DNA of 64,000 nt from QHXW01 sp035297145. GTDB taxonomy: Bacteria > Acidobacteriota > Terriglobia > Bryobacterales > Bryobacteraceae. A program made the position numbers and the translations under genes. The DNA lies in NCBI GenBank assembly GCA_035297145.1, contig DATGZN010000092.1, positions 62,001 through 126,000 of the forward strand, written 5' to 3'. Of this stretch, positions 40,804 to 50,161 are shown piece by piece; the stretch's first letter is position 1; every line of letters begins with the position of its first letter. Below the pieces are notes generated by a model. The model had not been told where the DNA came from, ran no database searches, and saw only the letters and a program-made list of their open reading frames with translations.

Positions 40804-43800
40804 ATGAATAGATCAGATCGGTTGCCGATCTCCGTTAGCAATCGGCGCGCGCATCCCGGACGATTTTTCTGGCTGTTAGGGTTAATGATCGCTATTTTGG
40901 CGTTCTTGCAACTGCCTGCGTCGGCACAGTTCGCGAGCGGTTCGATCGGCGCCACGGTCACCGACGCCAGCGGCGCCGTAGTGCCACAAGCCAAAGTCAC
41001 ATTAAAGAACGAGGCTACGGGTGCACTTCGCGACACAGTCACGAACAATGCCGGGTACTTTGATTTCCCGTCGATTTTGCCGGCGAGCTACACGGTCACG
41101 GTCATTGCGTCGGGTTTGCAGACTTTTGAAGAACAAGGTATCGTGCTGACGCAAGGGGCCACTTTGCGCTTGCCCACCATCATTCTTCAAGTGCAATCCA
41201 CAAAGCAGGAAGTACAAGTGGTAGCCGGAGCCGACGTCATCGTACCGGTCGATTCGGGTCAGTCCAGTCAGACACTGAACAAGAACATGATCGAGAACAT
41301 CTCGCTCTCCGGACGCGATGCGGCAGAGCTGATTAAGATCATGCCTGGCGCAAGCATGGTTTCGGGACTCGGCCAGAGTATGTGGGGCCAGGGATCGGTG
41401 CCGACGCAAAGCAACAACGGCCCAATCGGCAACTTCTCAGTGCAAGGGAACGCGCTCTATGGCGGCATGACGATGACGTCGGATGGCGCAAACCTCTTGG
41501 ATCCCGGTAACCAAGGAACCCAGACTGCCAACATCAACCAGAACCAGGTGCAGGAGGTTTCCGTCCTGACTTCGGCGTTTGGCGCGGAGTTCGCGAAAGG
41601 TCCGATCACATTTCAAGCAATCGGCAAGAGCGGCGGCACGCAGTTCCATGGACAAGCCTACCTCTACGCGCGCAACGGCGTATTCAACTCCAATGGCTGG
41701 TACAACAACAGCCAGGGGCTACAGGCCCCGACGAACAGCTTCTACTATCCGGGCGGCGACTTTGGTGGACCTGTGCTGCTGCCGTGGACGCACTTTAACC
41801 GGAAGCATGACAAGCTGTTCTTTTATGCCGCATATGAGTACATGGACCAGCATCCGGCTGGCAATTTGGAACAATACTTCGTGCCGACTGCGCAGATGCT
41901 GGGTGGGAACTTCAGCCCGGCGTATCTCACGTCGCTGGGGAAGGGCTTTAACTCCGCGGAACAGGTTGTCGCCAGCCACCTGAACTCGACCCTGTTTCCG
42001 GGCGGTATAATCCCGAGCAATCAGATCGATCCAAATTCGATGGCTATTTTGAAACTAATGCCCCAGCCGAATGTCGATCCGGTGGGCAATCCGACGGGCG
42101 CCAACTATGAAACCTTCTTGAACCCGCCAGTGAATCGGTACGAGCTTCGACTTCGCGGCGACTACAACATCAGCGACAGCACCAAGCTGTTCTTCTCCTG
42201 GAACCACCAAATCGAGCACGACCAGAACCCGCTCAGCATCTGGTGGAATCTCAACGGGTCGTTGCCCTATCCGTCGTCGCAAAATGCCAACCAGGACTCC
42301 AATACTTACAGCGCGAACCTGGTGCACGTGTTCAGCCCCACGCTGACCAACGAATTCATATTCGCGGAAGCCACCTTCCTGAATCCGATCATCCTGGGCA
42401 ACCCCAGCGCAGTGAGCCCCAGCGGGATCGGGTTCTCCATGACTGGCTTATTCTCGAATCCCTACACGGCACAGATGCCCAATACCTACGGCTATGCCGG
42501 ACAGAGCCAGGGCGCTGTCGGTTTCGGCACGTATTCGTACGGCGAGCCATTCTCGCCGGCGAGCACGAACGGTTTCGGCAAGCTGTCGCAGACGCCGCAA
42601 ATCAGCGACAACGTCACCAAGATCCAGGGCGCCCACACGCTCAAGGCTGGCGTCTATTGGGACTACGCTCGCAACTATCAGACCAGCGGTAGTCTGAACA
42701 GCGGCACCCAAGGCGCGGCGAATTTCGATCCGTGGGGCTCTTCCGTAAACAGTGGCAATTACCTGGCCAATTTCATCAGCGGGCGTATTAACGGCTTCTC
42801 GCAAGATAACGCCGAGGCGGTGCAGGACATGAAGTATACCCAATTCTCGTTCTTCATCAACGACCAGTGGAAGGCGAGCCGCAGGCTCACTCTCACTGGC
42901 GGTCTGCGCTTTGAGCACATGGGCAACTGGGTTCCCAACGACAAGTACGGTGTTGCCGTTTGGGATCCCGCCGCATACAACAACACTTCGGCGGCACCCG
43001 CCTGGACGGGGCTCCAGTGGCACAGCATCGACTCCTCCATTCCACTGTCAGGCTTCCCGAATAAACCGTTCTTCGTCGAGCCGCGCTTTGGCTTCGCTTA
43101 CGATCTGTTCGGGGACGGCAAAACCGTGTTACGCGGCGGCGCCGGCCTATACCGGTTCCAGATTGCCTATAACAACGCCAGTTCCGGCTACAACCAGCCA
43201 CTGGGCCTGGAATCGGTAAGTATCAACAACAGTCAGTGTTGTGTGGGCTGGAATGAGTTCCAAGCACACAGTAACGCATTGGGACTACCGGGCTTGGGTA
43301 CAACTATCGGTGCTCTCACGATGGGCGATGAAGCGACACCGAACACGTGGACCTACAACTTCACGGTCTCGCAGCGAGCGCCCTGGCGATCGGTCGCGGA
43401 ATTCCAGTATGCGGGCAGCAGGTCGCGTGATCTGCTATCGACCGGCGGGAACAGCAACGGTCCGGGCAGCATAGACTTCGCCCCGCTGGGAGCGTACTTC
43501 GGGCCTGATCCGCTCACCGGCAAAACTCTTTACAACCCCGGCACACTGCTACCCAGTAACTTTCCAAATCTGAACGACTTCCTCCCGTACCACAACTATA
43601 CGGGTATTACTTTGGTTGGCCACCTCAGCTACTCCAACTACAATGCGTTCATCGCGACGTGGCAGAAACAAGCCGGAAGGTTCACCTTCACCACGAATTA
43701 CTCGTTCAGTAAGAACCTGGGCATTCGCGACGGCCAAACCTCTAACGGCAACGGGGACGGCCAAGACATTTACCCGTTCAGCCTTAAGGGGAACTACGGC

Positions 43801-44460
43801 GTGTTGGCGTACGACCGCACACACGTTTTCAACGCAGCCTACATAGTCAACCTGCCCACGCCGGTGCATGGCAATCGCTTGCTGGGCGGTGTAGTCAACG
43901 GTTGGGTGCTTTCGGGCATCACCCAAGCGCAAAGCGGGCCGCCCCTTCAACCGCTCACCGGAGGCACACTCAACGTGTCGTACCCAACCAGCATGTCACC
44001 GGCGAACTACCTGGGTACGAACGCGCCTTTGGCTACCGGAGTCCAGGTGATCTGCGATCCGCGGAACAATCTGAAGTCCGGCCAGTTCTTCAACCCGGCG
44101 TGTTTCGCGCCTCCCACGGGGGGAAGCGACGGAACTACCATCTGGCCGTACATCAAAGGGCCCGCTTTCTTCAACAGCGACTTGGCGATTTACAAGGACT
44201 TCCTCTTCGGGGAACACCAGAAGGTCGAGTTCCGGATGTCCGCGTTTAACTTCCTGAACCATCCGCTTCCGCAGTTCGGCATATCCGGCAACAGCGACAT
44301 CAACCTATCCTTCGTTGCGCCGAATGCGTCGTCCTGCGGCAACAACCCGGCGCCTTGTGGTTTGAGCCAAACCAACCTGAACACGGTCACCACCGGTACG
44401 CCGCTGTACAAGAACAGTGTTCCGCGTGTGATTGAGTTCGCGGTCAAATACAACTTCTAG
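40804..44460 (+). CDS. Oar-like TonB-dependent receptor with carboxypeptidase-like domain
   Basis: 1,218 residues from ATG 40804, which has GAGAGGGA 4 nt upstream; the frame is open 30 codons further but without a ribosome site. The signal peptide (MIAILAFLQLPASAQFASG) is followed by a carboxypeptidase regulatory-like domain (IGATVTDASGAVVPQAKVTL through AGYFDFPSILPASYTVTVIA). A plug-like region (VPVDSGQSSQTLNKNMIENI) and a large beta-barrel follow, ending in the aromatic terminal strand VIEFAVKYNF. This is the Oar/TonB receptor type expanded in Acidobacteria, thought to import large glycans or peptides across the outer membrane. No linked SusD or degradative enzyme gene is present, so the substrate is open. 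A rho-independent terminator follows. Confidence 0.9.
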   Translation: MNRSDRLPISVSNRRAHPGRFFWLLGLMIAILAFLQLPASAQFASGSIGATVTDASGAVVPQAKVTLKNEATGALRDTVTNNAGYFDFPSILPASYTVTVIASGLQTFEEQGIVLTQGATLRLPTIILQVQSTKQEVQVVAGADVIVPVDSGQSSQTLNKNMIENISLSGRDAAELIKIMPGASMVSGLGQSMWGQGSVPTQSNNGPIGNFSVQGNALYGGMTMTSDGANLLDPGNQGTQTANINQNQVQEVSVLTSAFGAEFAKGPITFQAIGKSGGTQFHGQAYLYARNGVFNSNGWYNNSQGLQAPTNSFYYPGGDFGGPVLLPWTHFNRKHDKLFFYAAYEYMDQHPAGNLEQYFVPTAQMLGGNFSPAYLTSLGKGFNSAEQVVASHLNSTLFPGGIIPSNQIDPNSMAILKLMPQPNVDPVGNPTGANYETFLNPPVNRYELRLRGDYNISDSTKLFFSWNHQIEHDQNPLSIWWNLNGSLPYPSSQNANQDSNTYSANLVHVFSPTLTNEFIFAEATFLNPIILGNPSAVSPSGIGFSMTGLFSNPYTAQMPNTYGYAGQSQGAVGFGTYSYGEPFSPASTNGFGKLSQTPQISDNVTKIQGAHTLKAGVYWDYARNYQTSGSLNSGTQGAANFDPWGSSVNSGNYLANFISGRINGFSQDNAEAVQDMKYTQFSFFINDQWKASRRLTLTGGLRFEHMGNWVPNDKYGVAVWDPAAYNNTSAAPAWTGLQWHSIDSSIPLSGFPNKPFFVEPRFGFAYDLFGDGKTVLRGGAGLYRFQIAYNNASSGYNQPLGLESVSINNSQCCVGWNEFQAHSNALGLPGLGTTIGALTMGDEATPNTWTYNFTVSQRAPWRSVAEFQYAGSRSRDLLSTGGNSNGPGSIDFAPLGAYFGPDPLTGKTLYNPGTLLPSNFPNLNDFLPYHNYTGITLVGHLSYSNYNAFIATWQKQAGRFTFTTNYSFSKNLGIRDGQTSNGNGDGQDIYPFSLKGNYGVLAYDRTHVFNAAYIVNLPTPVHGNRLLGGVVNGWVLSGITQAQSGPPLQPLTGGTLNVSYPTSMSPANYLGTNAPLATGVQVICDPRNNLKSGQFFNPACFAPPTGGSDGTTIWPYIKGPAFFNSDLAIYKDFLFGEHQKVEFRMSAFNFLNHPLPQFGISGNSDINLSFVAPNASSCGNNPAPCGLSQTNLNTVTTGTPLYKNSVPRVIEFAVKYNF

Positions 44461-44491
44461 ACCACCTTCGAGTGGCTGGAATCAATCGAAA

Positions 44492-44523
44492 GGGGGCGGC
44501 CCGCCAGCCGCTCCCTTTTTTTT
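44492..44523 (+). terminator. Rho-independent terminator after the TonB receptor
   Basis: A GC-rich stem (GGGGGCGGC with GCCGCTCCC, one G-T pair) is followed by eight T residues. It starts 31 nt after the receptor stop codon. Confidence 0.85.
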
Positions 44524-44542
44524 GTGGGTCGCCAGGCAAATC

Positions 44543-44610
44543 GGGCCGAGCATGCTCGGCCCCTACAATAATTTGCGAAAGAATTTGTAGGGGTCGGGCA
44601 AGCCCGACCC
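44543..44610. repeat. REP/BIME-like composite inverted repeat
   Basis: Two palindromic units, GGGCCGAG-CATG-CTCGGCCC and GGGTCGGGC-AAGCCCGACCC, flank an A/T-rich core. The units are joined by CTACAA and TTGTAG, which are themselves inverted. The symmetrical layout between convergent genes is typical of mobile REP-like intergenic repeats; other copies would be expected elsewhere in the genome. Confidence 0.55.
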
Positions 44611-44617
44611 GATTTTG

Positions 44618-45100
44618 TCACAGCGGACTTCCGCCGCCATTGCGGTTGCGGAACAGGGCGACGGCTTCGCCTTCCACCAACAGCTCCGGCCGGCAAAGCT
44701 TGGCTTGGATGCCCGTCGAAGCCGGCAGCGGATCGAGGCCTTGCTGCTTATAAAACGCCGTGCGTTCTTCGTTGAACTCGCGATAGTCGCGGTCGATGTC
44801 GCGCAAGTAGAAGGTGGTACGTACCACGTCGTGCCATGTGGCGCCCTCCGCTTCCAATAGAGCCGTGATGTTGGAGAACATGCGGCGGCATTGCGCGCGG
44901 AAATCGCCCACGTGCGCGGTGGCCCCGTTTTCGTCAATGCTAGCCGTGCCGGAGATCAAAAGCACCACCAGGCCGTTCAGGTCGACGCGCATGCCGCGCG
45001 AAAACGAGCTGGGCCGCTCGTAATCATAAGCCTCGTTGAGTGCGCGCAGTTCGCTGATGGCCCGTTTCTGAATGGCCTTCCCGCTGATTTCCTCAAACAT
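44618..45100 (-). CDS. RidA/YjgF-family protein, divergent
   Basis: 160 residues from ATG 45100, longer than typical RidA (about 128). The ORF runs on upstream but GAGG sits just before this ATG. The fold is recognised from VVLLISGTASIDENGATAHV, QCRRMFSNITALLEAEGATW, VVRTTFYLRDIDRDYREFNE and LLVEGEAVALF. The catalytic Arg of enamine/imine deaminases is normally in the PARS motif; here the equivalent is PAST, so classical RidA activity is unlikely. Trimeric YjgF relatives also include small-molecule-binding and chorismatase-like proteins. It is downstream of, and overlaps no part of, the PD40/TPR gene. Confidence 0.78.
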   Translation of the reverse strand: MFEEISGKAIQKRAISELRALNEAYDYERPSSFSRGMRVDLNGLVVLLISGTASIDENGATAHVGDFRAQCRRMFSNITALLEAEGATWHDVVRTTFYLRDIDRDYREFNEERTAFYKQQGLDPLPASTGIQAKLCRPELLVEGEAVALFRNRNGGGSPL

Positions 45101-45173
45101 ATTCCTCGAGTAACATCCCACCAAACCTTCCTGTTGAATTAATAAGAACCGGCGACTCTGGCTGGGCGCTAAG

Positions 45174-47453
45174 TTACTTGGTTTGCTCGTAGCTCGCCAA
45201 CTTGGCGCGCAAGTTCCGGACCAATTCCTCATTATGGCCGGCGGTGGCCAAGGCTACAGCCTTCTCTAAGTGCGCGGCGGCATCGGCGGTCTGGCCAACC
45301 TTGAAAAGCGCTGTCGCGAGCTTATCCTGCACAGCGGCCGATTCCGGTTTCAAGGCGACGGCCTTCTCCAGATGTTCGAGTCCCTCAGCAGTATCACCCT
45401 TCTCGGTCAACATCGCACCTAAATCGGCCTGCACTCCCGCGTTTGAGGCGTCCAACGCCAGGGATTTCCGGTAATTGGAGATGGCTTCATCCGGCTTGCC
45501 GTCCTGCGCTAATGCCAGCGCGAAATCCGCGAAGGCTATGGGGTCGTCCGGACTGAGATCGCAGGCTTTGCGATATTCCGCCAGCGCCTCGCGGGGATGG
45601 CCTGTGGCGCTCAACGAAAAGCCCAGGTTGAGGTGCGCCTTTTCGTCGCCGGAATCTACTTCCAGGGCCTTGCGCCACACCGTGATGGCTTCCCCAAACT
45701 GGTTTTGCCTCATTAGATCGAAGGCCGCATTCTCCATACTGTAGGCTTCGGTTGCCACCGGGTCGATTTTGTCCAGGCCTCCCTTCGGGATGTTGGCGAA
45801 TTCAGGCAAGTTGACCGCGCGGTTCGCCGCCGTTGTGTTGTCGACCAGGATAGCCGGCGTATCGTTGCCGTTAGCGTCCACGTGCGTCAGGAACAATTGC
45901 GTGTAGGGCGAACGGCTCTTTGACGAGAAGGCCAGCCAACGGCCGTTAGGCGAAAAAGTGTGCCACGAGTTCATCAGCGGCGTATTGCATTTCATCAGGC
46001 GAGCCTCGCCGCCCTCGAACGGCACGATGTTGAGTTTGCCATCCGGGCGCATGACCATTCCGTTCCGGCATTGCACAAACACGATCCAGCGGCCGTCCGG
46101 CGATATCTTCGGAAAGTTGTTGCTCATTCCGTTCGCGGAGGCGCCCACGATCCGCTCCGGTTGGCCACCCATTCCTTCGTTGAACGGAATCCTGTACAGG
46201 TCATATTGGACCTGGGTTTCCTTGGGGTCGTTGGCGTAAAGGGCCATCTGAGACCCCGGTGGATAAGGCGTTTTCGCCTCCGCCCGGGCGAACACGATGT
46301 ACTTTCCGTCCCGGCTCCACACACCGCTCGTCTGCACGTATCGCGGGTCATTGGCGCCGGGAAGCGGCTGCAAACGCTTGGTGTCGCGGTCGTACCAGGC
46401 CAGAATGCCGCGCGTCGGATAGAACACCTGCAAGAAGCGGTAGTCGAGGAAATTCGCCGTGTAATATTTGTCTTCCAGCGTGGCCCCGCCGGCGCGTTTG
46501 GCCGCATCGGGATCGTCAATCGTGGACAAAACGTAGCGCCCATCCGGCGAGATTTGCGACATGAATGCGGCTCGCAGCCGCGGGATATTGGGGTCCCGGA
46601 CCGTGGGCCATTTGATCACATCCCGTGTGCGGATCGACGTTTGCCTGGCTACCGGGACGAGGGCATACAAACCGCGGTCGTTCTGAGGTCCGTCCACATC
46701 GAGCCCCAGGGTCTTGCCGTCGGCAGAGAAGGAATGGCAGTTGGCGCAGGTCGAGATCTTCTGCATCACCACGCGGCTGCGAGGCTCGTCGAGATAGCGG
46801 AGCCTCCACTTGATCAGCCCAACCGATTCGGGCGCCAGTGGCCGGATGACGCCTTTCGTGCCCTGATTGGGCATCAGCGGCACGTCGCGATAGAAGATCG
46901 GCGCTTCGGCCGGGTCCCGGGAGGTCTCGATGGTCACCTGACCGCTGGAGACCGGCTGCTTCAGGTCCTCATCGCGAAAGCCGGTGATGGCGATCGTCGC
47001 CGCGGAGCCCACGGAACGCCTCTTGATCGCCTCCCAGGTTTCGGTATCGGGTATCCATGTGTGCGCGGCCGCCTGCTCCGGGGTCAGCTTGGGGAGCTGG
47101 TTGTTGGGCGAAACGGTTTCGGGATCGATTTCGCCGATTTGCATGCGCTCGCCGGCCGATTTCACGTGAATGCCCGGGGCGCGGTCCGGAAAGGTAACGT
47201 CGAGAGTCCACCATGTTGCGTTAGCCGCGGCGTCGCGCCAGAGAAACGTGGGAGGTGTGATTTCGGGCGGAAAGACGGAACCCTCCGCCGGGTAATCCAC
47301 GGCGATGGCCGCCAGGCGGGTGGGCAATGGCTGCGGTGCGAACCCTCGGAGTAGAATGACCGAACCTGCGCCGACAATTCCGGCGACCAGAAGACAGGCT
47401 GTACATCTTGGCGACGGCTTCCGGGCCGAAGCCATTAGGTCCAGAAATCGCAC
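45174..47453 (-). CDS. PD40/TPR protein with a single cytochrome-c CxxCH motif
   Basis: 759 residues from GTG 47453; an ATG 6 codons in is an alternative. An N-terminal membrane anchor or signal (LLVAGIVGAGSVILLRG) is followed by a region with TCANCHSFSADGKTLGLDVD, a CxxCH heme-c motif. Then come TolB/PD40 beta-propeller repeats (MSQISPDGRYVLSTI, VWSRDGKYIVFARA, FPKISPDGRWIVFVQCRNG, TFSPNGRWLAFSS). The C-terminus has about four TPR repeats (KAHLNLGFSLSATGHPREAL, NAGVQADLGAMLTEKGDTAE). The motif sits where heme could be attached in the periplasm. A propeller that carries a heme is plausible; non-heme coincidence is the main alternative. Confidence 0.8.
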   Translation of the reverse strand: MRFLDLMASARKPSPRCTACLLVAGIVGAGSVILLRGFAPQPLPTRLAAIAVDYPAEGSVFPPEITPPTFLWRDAAANATWWTLDVTFPDRAPGIHVKSAGERMQIGEIDPETVSPNNQLPKLTPEQAAAHTWIPDTETWEAIKRRSVGSAATIAITGFRDEDLKQPVSSGQVTIETSRDPAEAPIFYRDVPLMPNQGTKGVIRPLAPESVGLIKWRLRYLDEPRSRVVMQKISTCANCHSFSADGKTLGLDVDGPQNDRGLYALVPVARQTSIRTRDVIKWPTVRDPNIPRLRAAFMSQISPDGRYVLSTIDDPDAAKRAGGATLEDKYYTANFLDYRFLQVFYPTRGILAWYDRDTKRLQPLPGANDPRYVQTSGVWSRDGKYIVFARAEAKTPYPPGSQMALYANDPKETQVQYDLYRIPFNEGMGGQPERIVGASANGMSNNFPKISPDGRWIVFVQCRNGMVMRPDGKLNIVPFEGGEARLMKCNTPLMNSWHTFSPNGRWLAFSSKSRSPYTQLFLTHVDANGNDTPAILVDNTTAANRAVNLPEFANIPKGGLDKIDPVATEAYSMENAAFDLMRQNQFGEAITVWRKALEVDSGDEKAHLNLGFSLSATGHPREALAEYRKACDLSPDDPIAFADFALALAQDGKPDEAISNYRKSLALDASNAGVQADLGAMLTEKGDTAEGLEHLEKAVALKPESAAVQDKLATALFKVGQTADAAAHLEKAVALATAGHNEELVRNLRAKLASYEQTK

Positions 47454-47473
47454 CTTAGGAACCCCAGTTTTTT

Positions 47474-47491
47474 AGTTAGTATACACTAACT
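47474..47491 (-). promoter_or_regulatory. Palindromic operator overlapping a -10 box
   Basis: AGTTAGT-ATAC-ACTAACT is a perfect 7-bp inverted repeat 20 bp upstream of the PD40/TPR gene start. Read leftward it contains TATACT (47483-47478), a good -10 hexamer, so a bound repressor would block transcription directly. The binding factor is not identified. Confidence 0.55.
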
Positions 47492-47566
47492 GGCCCGCCT
47501 GACTTTGCGGCACAATGTAATTTCTGGAACACGATTTCCCCGGCCAAAACAGCGTCAGCCAGGCTC

Positions 47567-50071
47567 TCATTTGCTGTAGTTGATTTGTGACTCTGCCTGG
47601 AACTTGCGGTAGCCGCGGAAAGCAGTTTCGTTCCGGACAAACGCCCTGGCATGCCGTAACTGCAACATGGAGCGCAATGGGAGCAGATAGTCGCCCTCGC
47701 CGATTTTCACAATGCCGTAATCGAGCGAAAGAGAAGGCGATTGCAGGCCGAAGTCCTTGGGCAACCCATTTCCCTGAATCGTAAGCCTGCGCACCATCCC
47801 GGTCTCTTCCTCTATGAAAACACGCCCGGCATAAGCGACAGGCTCACGCCTTCCGCCGTAATGCAGGACGAAGTTTGACGTTGGCTTGGATACCTCGATC
47901 TCGAAAACCTGGCAGAGTACGCCCATGGCCATGGCGCGGCCTGCCCATTTGTAGGACGCGCCAACATCGGGGTCAAACAAGCCCCGCAGGAGGGAGCCGA
48001 ATTCATTGCGGGAATAGATGCCCTGGTTATTGGCGGGAGCGTACTCGGCTTTGACTCCATTAATCTCGATTCTTCGGTACCGTTCTTTGCCGTCTTCGTA
48101 TACCAACTCGTCCTTATAGGAATCAGCCTCTTTCAGTTGATCGGGAGTCTTGACATGAGCAGTAAACCGGTGCGTTTCCTGGGTACAGAGGAAATTCGGG
48201 AGGTGGTCCAGGTAATTCATGGCGTTCTTGGCGGCCGCGTCCCAGAGCAGCTTCTGGCCGTCCTCGCGCATTCTAAGCCCGGTCGAATCGATCGTGGCGG
48301 GTTCGATATCCGGCAGCACGACTTCCGCGGTTTCGGAGTCATCCGTGGCCGCCGGACCAGCTTTCGGCGCTCCAGCGACTTCAACGGGCGCGCTGCCGGC
48401 CACCTTAAATGGCACGACCCGCTTGACCACACTTTTGCCCTGATGGATGGAAATGACGCCCATGTAGTCGCCTGGGGGGAACTTGGCGCCCTTCAGATCA
48501 ACAAGGTACGGGAACTCCTTCGCCTGCGCTCCGTACATGTTTTCGGCTCTGCCGGCGAGCTTGCTGGAGGCGCCTTCGCGCGCACTGTCTGCCATCCCGC
48601 TCTTGAATGGCAACGCCACGTGGGCGACCACGCGCCCTTGGTTCATGACGTCCATGCTCAGATCGAGCGGCGCGCCGTGGATATCCGGATAGAGCCTCAA
48701 GTAGATTTGCAGGTTAACCGGCTGCTCGGCGCGGAAGACCGGGTTGAGCACGGGAGATAAAGCCTCTCCTTCATAGCTCAACACCTGGTCGGCCTCGAAT
48801 TTATCCGCCGATCCCATAAACCGGCGCACCACCAACGCATCGGTGGCCACCAGCCCGGGCGCGTTGCGGCCCACCCGCAAGGGCGTCTGAATCAGGCCGG
48901 TGGTGTCCCCCAGCAGGTCTTCCACTTTGGCTTCCAGGGTAAAGGGCCCCTGGCCGGGCAAGGTGACCGCGCGCATGAAGAACATGCTACCTTGGCGCCG
49001 CGCATCCAATTGGCGCACGGATCCATGAACGTTGATGTCCCGCCGGTTGCTCCAGATCACCGCCCCCTTGGAATTCCGCACGGTCGCGGTGAGACGCGCG
49101 CGCGCCTGGTACGTGGAGGTGTTGTCGTCGATGTCGAACTTCAAACTGTCGAGCGGCGATTCAACTGTCACCAGGCCCTGGAGGGGTGCGTTGGCGTCGT
49201 TGGGTTCATAAGAGACCTCCATGGATCCGCCCCCGCCCGTGACAGTGCCATTGCCGAGGGTAAGCGTCGCGGTTTCGCCGAAATCCGCTTCGTGGTCGAT
49301 GATACTCTCGGACGTCGCTCCCGTACCCGAGGTGCGAATGAACCGGATGTGCACCGGAATCTGGAACTTAGCGGTTGTGCCGGGTTCCGGAGGAGCGGAT
49401 GAGGCGGCAGTGGCGGCGGGCTGCGGCAGGGCGGCCGGAGCTGACGGAGCGGTCGACTCATCCGGCGGGGCTGCTACGGACACTTCGGGTTCCAGGGCTC
49501 TAGCTTGCCGCACCCACGCGCCTCCGGTTTTGGCCGTAAGGGCTTTAAGAGCGGCATTCGGGGATGTGTGGGCTCCTTCGTCGACATCCACCACCAGAAC
49601 TCTTACGCCGCCGGACTGGCAGATCTCGGCCAGATGTTGCAGTGTGCGTTCGCCCTCAGTGGAGAAGGGAGGACTATTAAGCACGGCGACGACGATCCGG
49701 GCGCCGGGAGAGAGCGCGGCCGCCTGTGCGGCGGCATCGAGAGCAATGAGGAACGACGGTGGATCGGCATCGCGCGCCGCGCGCGCCGCATCACTAAACG
49801 CCTGTTGCAGTTCCTTGGCATCCATGCCCGCGGCGATGCGCTGCACATCCGGGCTGCCGGCACGCCTGAGCTCGACCACGCCGCCGGCAGTCTGCACCCA
49901 GTGCCGAGCCGTCGCGGCCGCTGCGCGCGCGGATTGCCGCGCCGCTTCCTGGGAATTTGGACCGAATACAAACGTGAGGACACCCTGCTCGGCGTGGAGG
50001 CCTGGAACAAATGTCGCAGCCACCAACAAGGCAGTTTTCCAGAGACCAGCAGAAGTGCGCATCAAATTCAT
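47567..50071 (-). CDS. Large secreted protein, VWFA-like N-terminus, acidobacterial type
   Basis: 834 residues. The ATG has AAGGGG 3 nt upstream and gives a signal peptide (TALLVAATFVPGLHAEQG). The N-terminal 190 residues resemble a degenerate VWA-type region (SPGARIVVAVLNSPPFSTEG, GGVRVLVVDVDEGAHTSPNA). A Pro/Ala-rich linker and several beta-rich domains follow. The C-terminus (residues about 610-830) holds LDHLPNFLCTQETHRFTAHV and LLPLRSMLQLRHARAFVRNE, a segment common to acidobacterial exported proteins of unknown function. No catalytic motif is seen. It is divergent from a TPR gene with only 90 bp between them, so the two may share regulation. Confidence 0.72.
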   Translation of the reverse strand: MNLMRTSAGLWKTALLVAATFVPGLHAEQGVLTFVFGPNSQEAARQSARAAAATARHWVQTAGGVVELRRAGSPDVQRIAAGMDAKELQQAFSDAARAARDADPPSFLIALDAAAQAAALSPGARIVVAVLNSPPFSTEGERTLQHLAEICQSGGVRVLVVDVDEGAHTSPNAALKALTAKTGGAWVRQARALEPEVSVAAPPDESTAPSAPAALPQPAATAASSAPPEPGTTAKFQIPVHIRFIRTSGTGATSESIIDHEADFGETATLTLGNGTVTGGGGSMEVSYEPNDANAPLQGLVTVESPLDSLKFDIDDNTSTYQARARLTATVRNSKGAVIWSNRRDINVHGSVRQLDARRQGSMFFMRAVTLPGQGPFTLEAKVEDLLGDTTGLIQTPLRVGRNAPGLVATDALVVRRFMGSADKFEADQVLSYEGEALSPVLNPVFRAEQPVNLQIYLRLYPDIHGAPLDLSMDVMNQGRVVAHVALPFKSGMADSAREGASSKLAGRAENMYGAQAKEFPYLVDLKGAKFPPGDYMGVISIHQGKSVVKRVVPFKVAGSAPVEVAGAPKAGPAATDDSETAEVVLPDIEPATIDSTGLRMREDGQKLLWDAAAKNAMNYLDHLPNFLCTQETHRFTAHVKTPDQLKEADSYKDELVYEDGKERYRRIEINGVKAEYAPANNQGIYSRNEFGSLLRGLFDPDVGASYKWAGRAMAMGVLCQVFEIEVSKPTSNFVLHYGGRREPVAYAGRVFIEEETGMVRRLTIQGNGLPKDFGLQSPSLSLDYGIVKIGEGDYLLPLRSMLQLRHARAFVRNETAFRGYRKFQAESQINYSK

Positions 50072-50152
50072 TATCCCCTTTTGACGCGGAAATATGCTTG
50101 CGAACTCGTGAGATGGTGTACCGGCCTAACGGACGCCAATTCGTGGCAACGT

Positions 50153-50158
50153 TATAAT
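50153..50158 (+). promoter_or_regulatory. -10 element upstream of the TPR gene
   Basis: A perfect TATAAT ends 3 nt before the annotated ATG and 9 nt before an in-frame GTG (50168). An RNA start 7-9 nt downstream would make the GTG the true leaderless start codon. Confidence 0.45.
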
Positions 50159-50161
50159 CTC

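Noticed and set aside
49505..50161. In-frame N-terminal extension of the TPR gene
   Set aside because: It is antisense to the large secreted protein, has no signal peptide, and a promoter-like TATAAT lies just before the shorter start.
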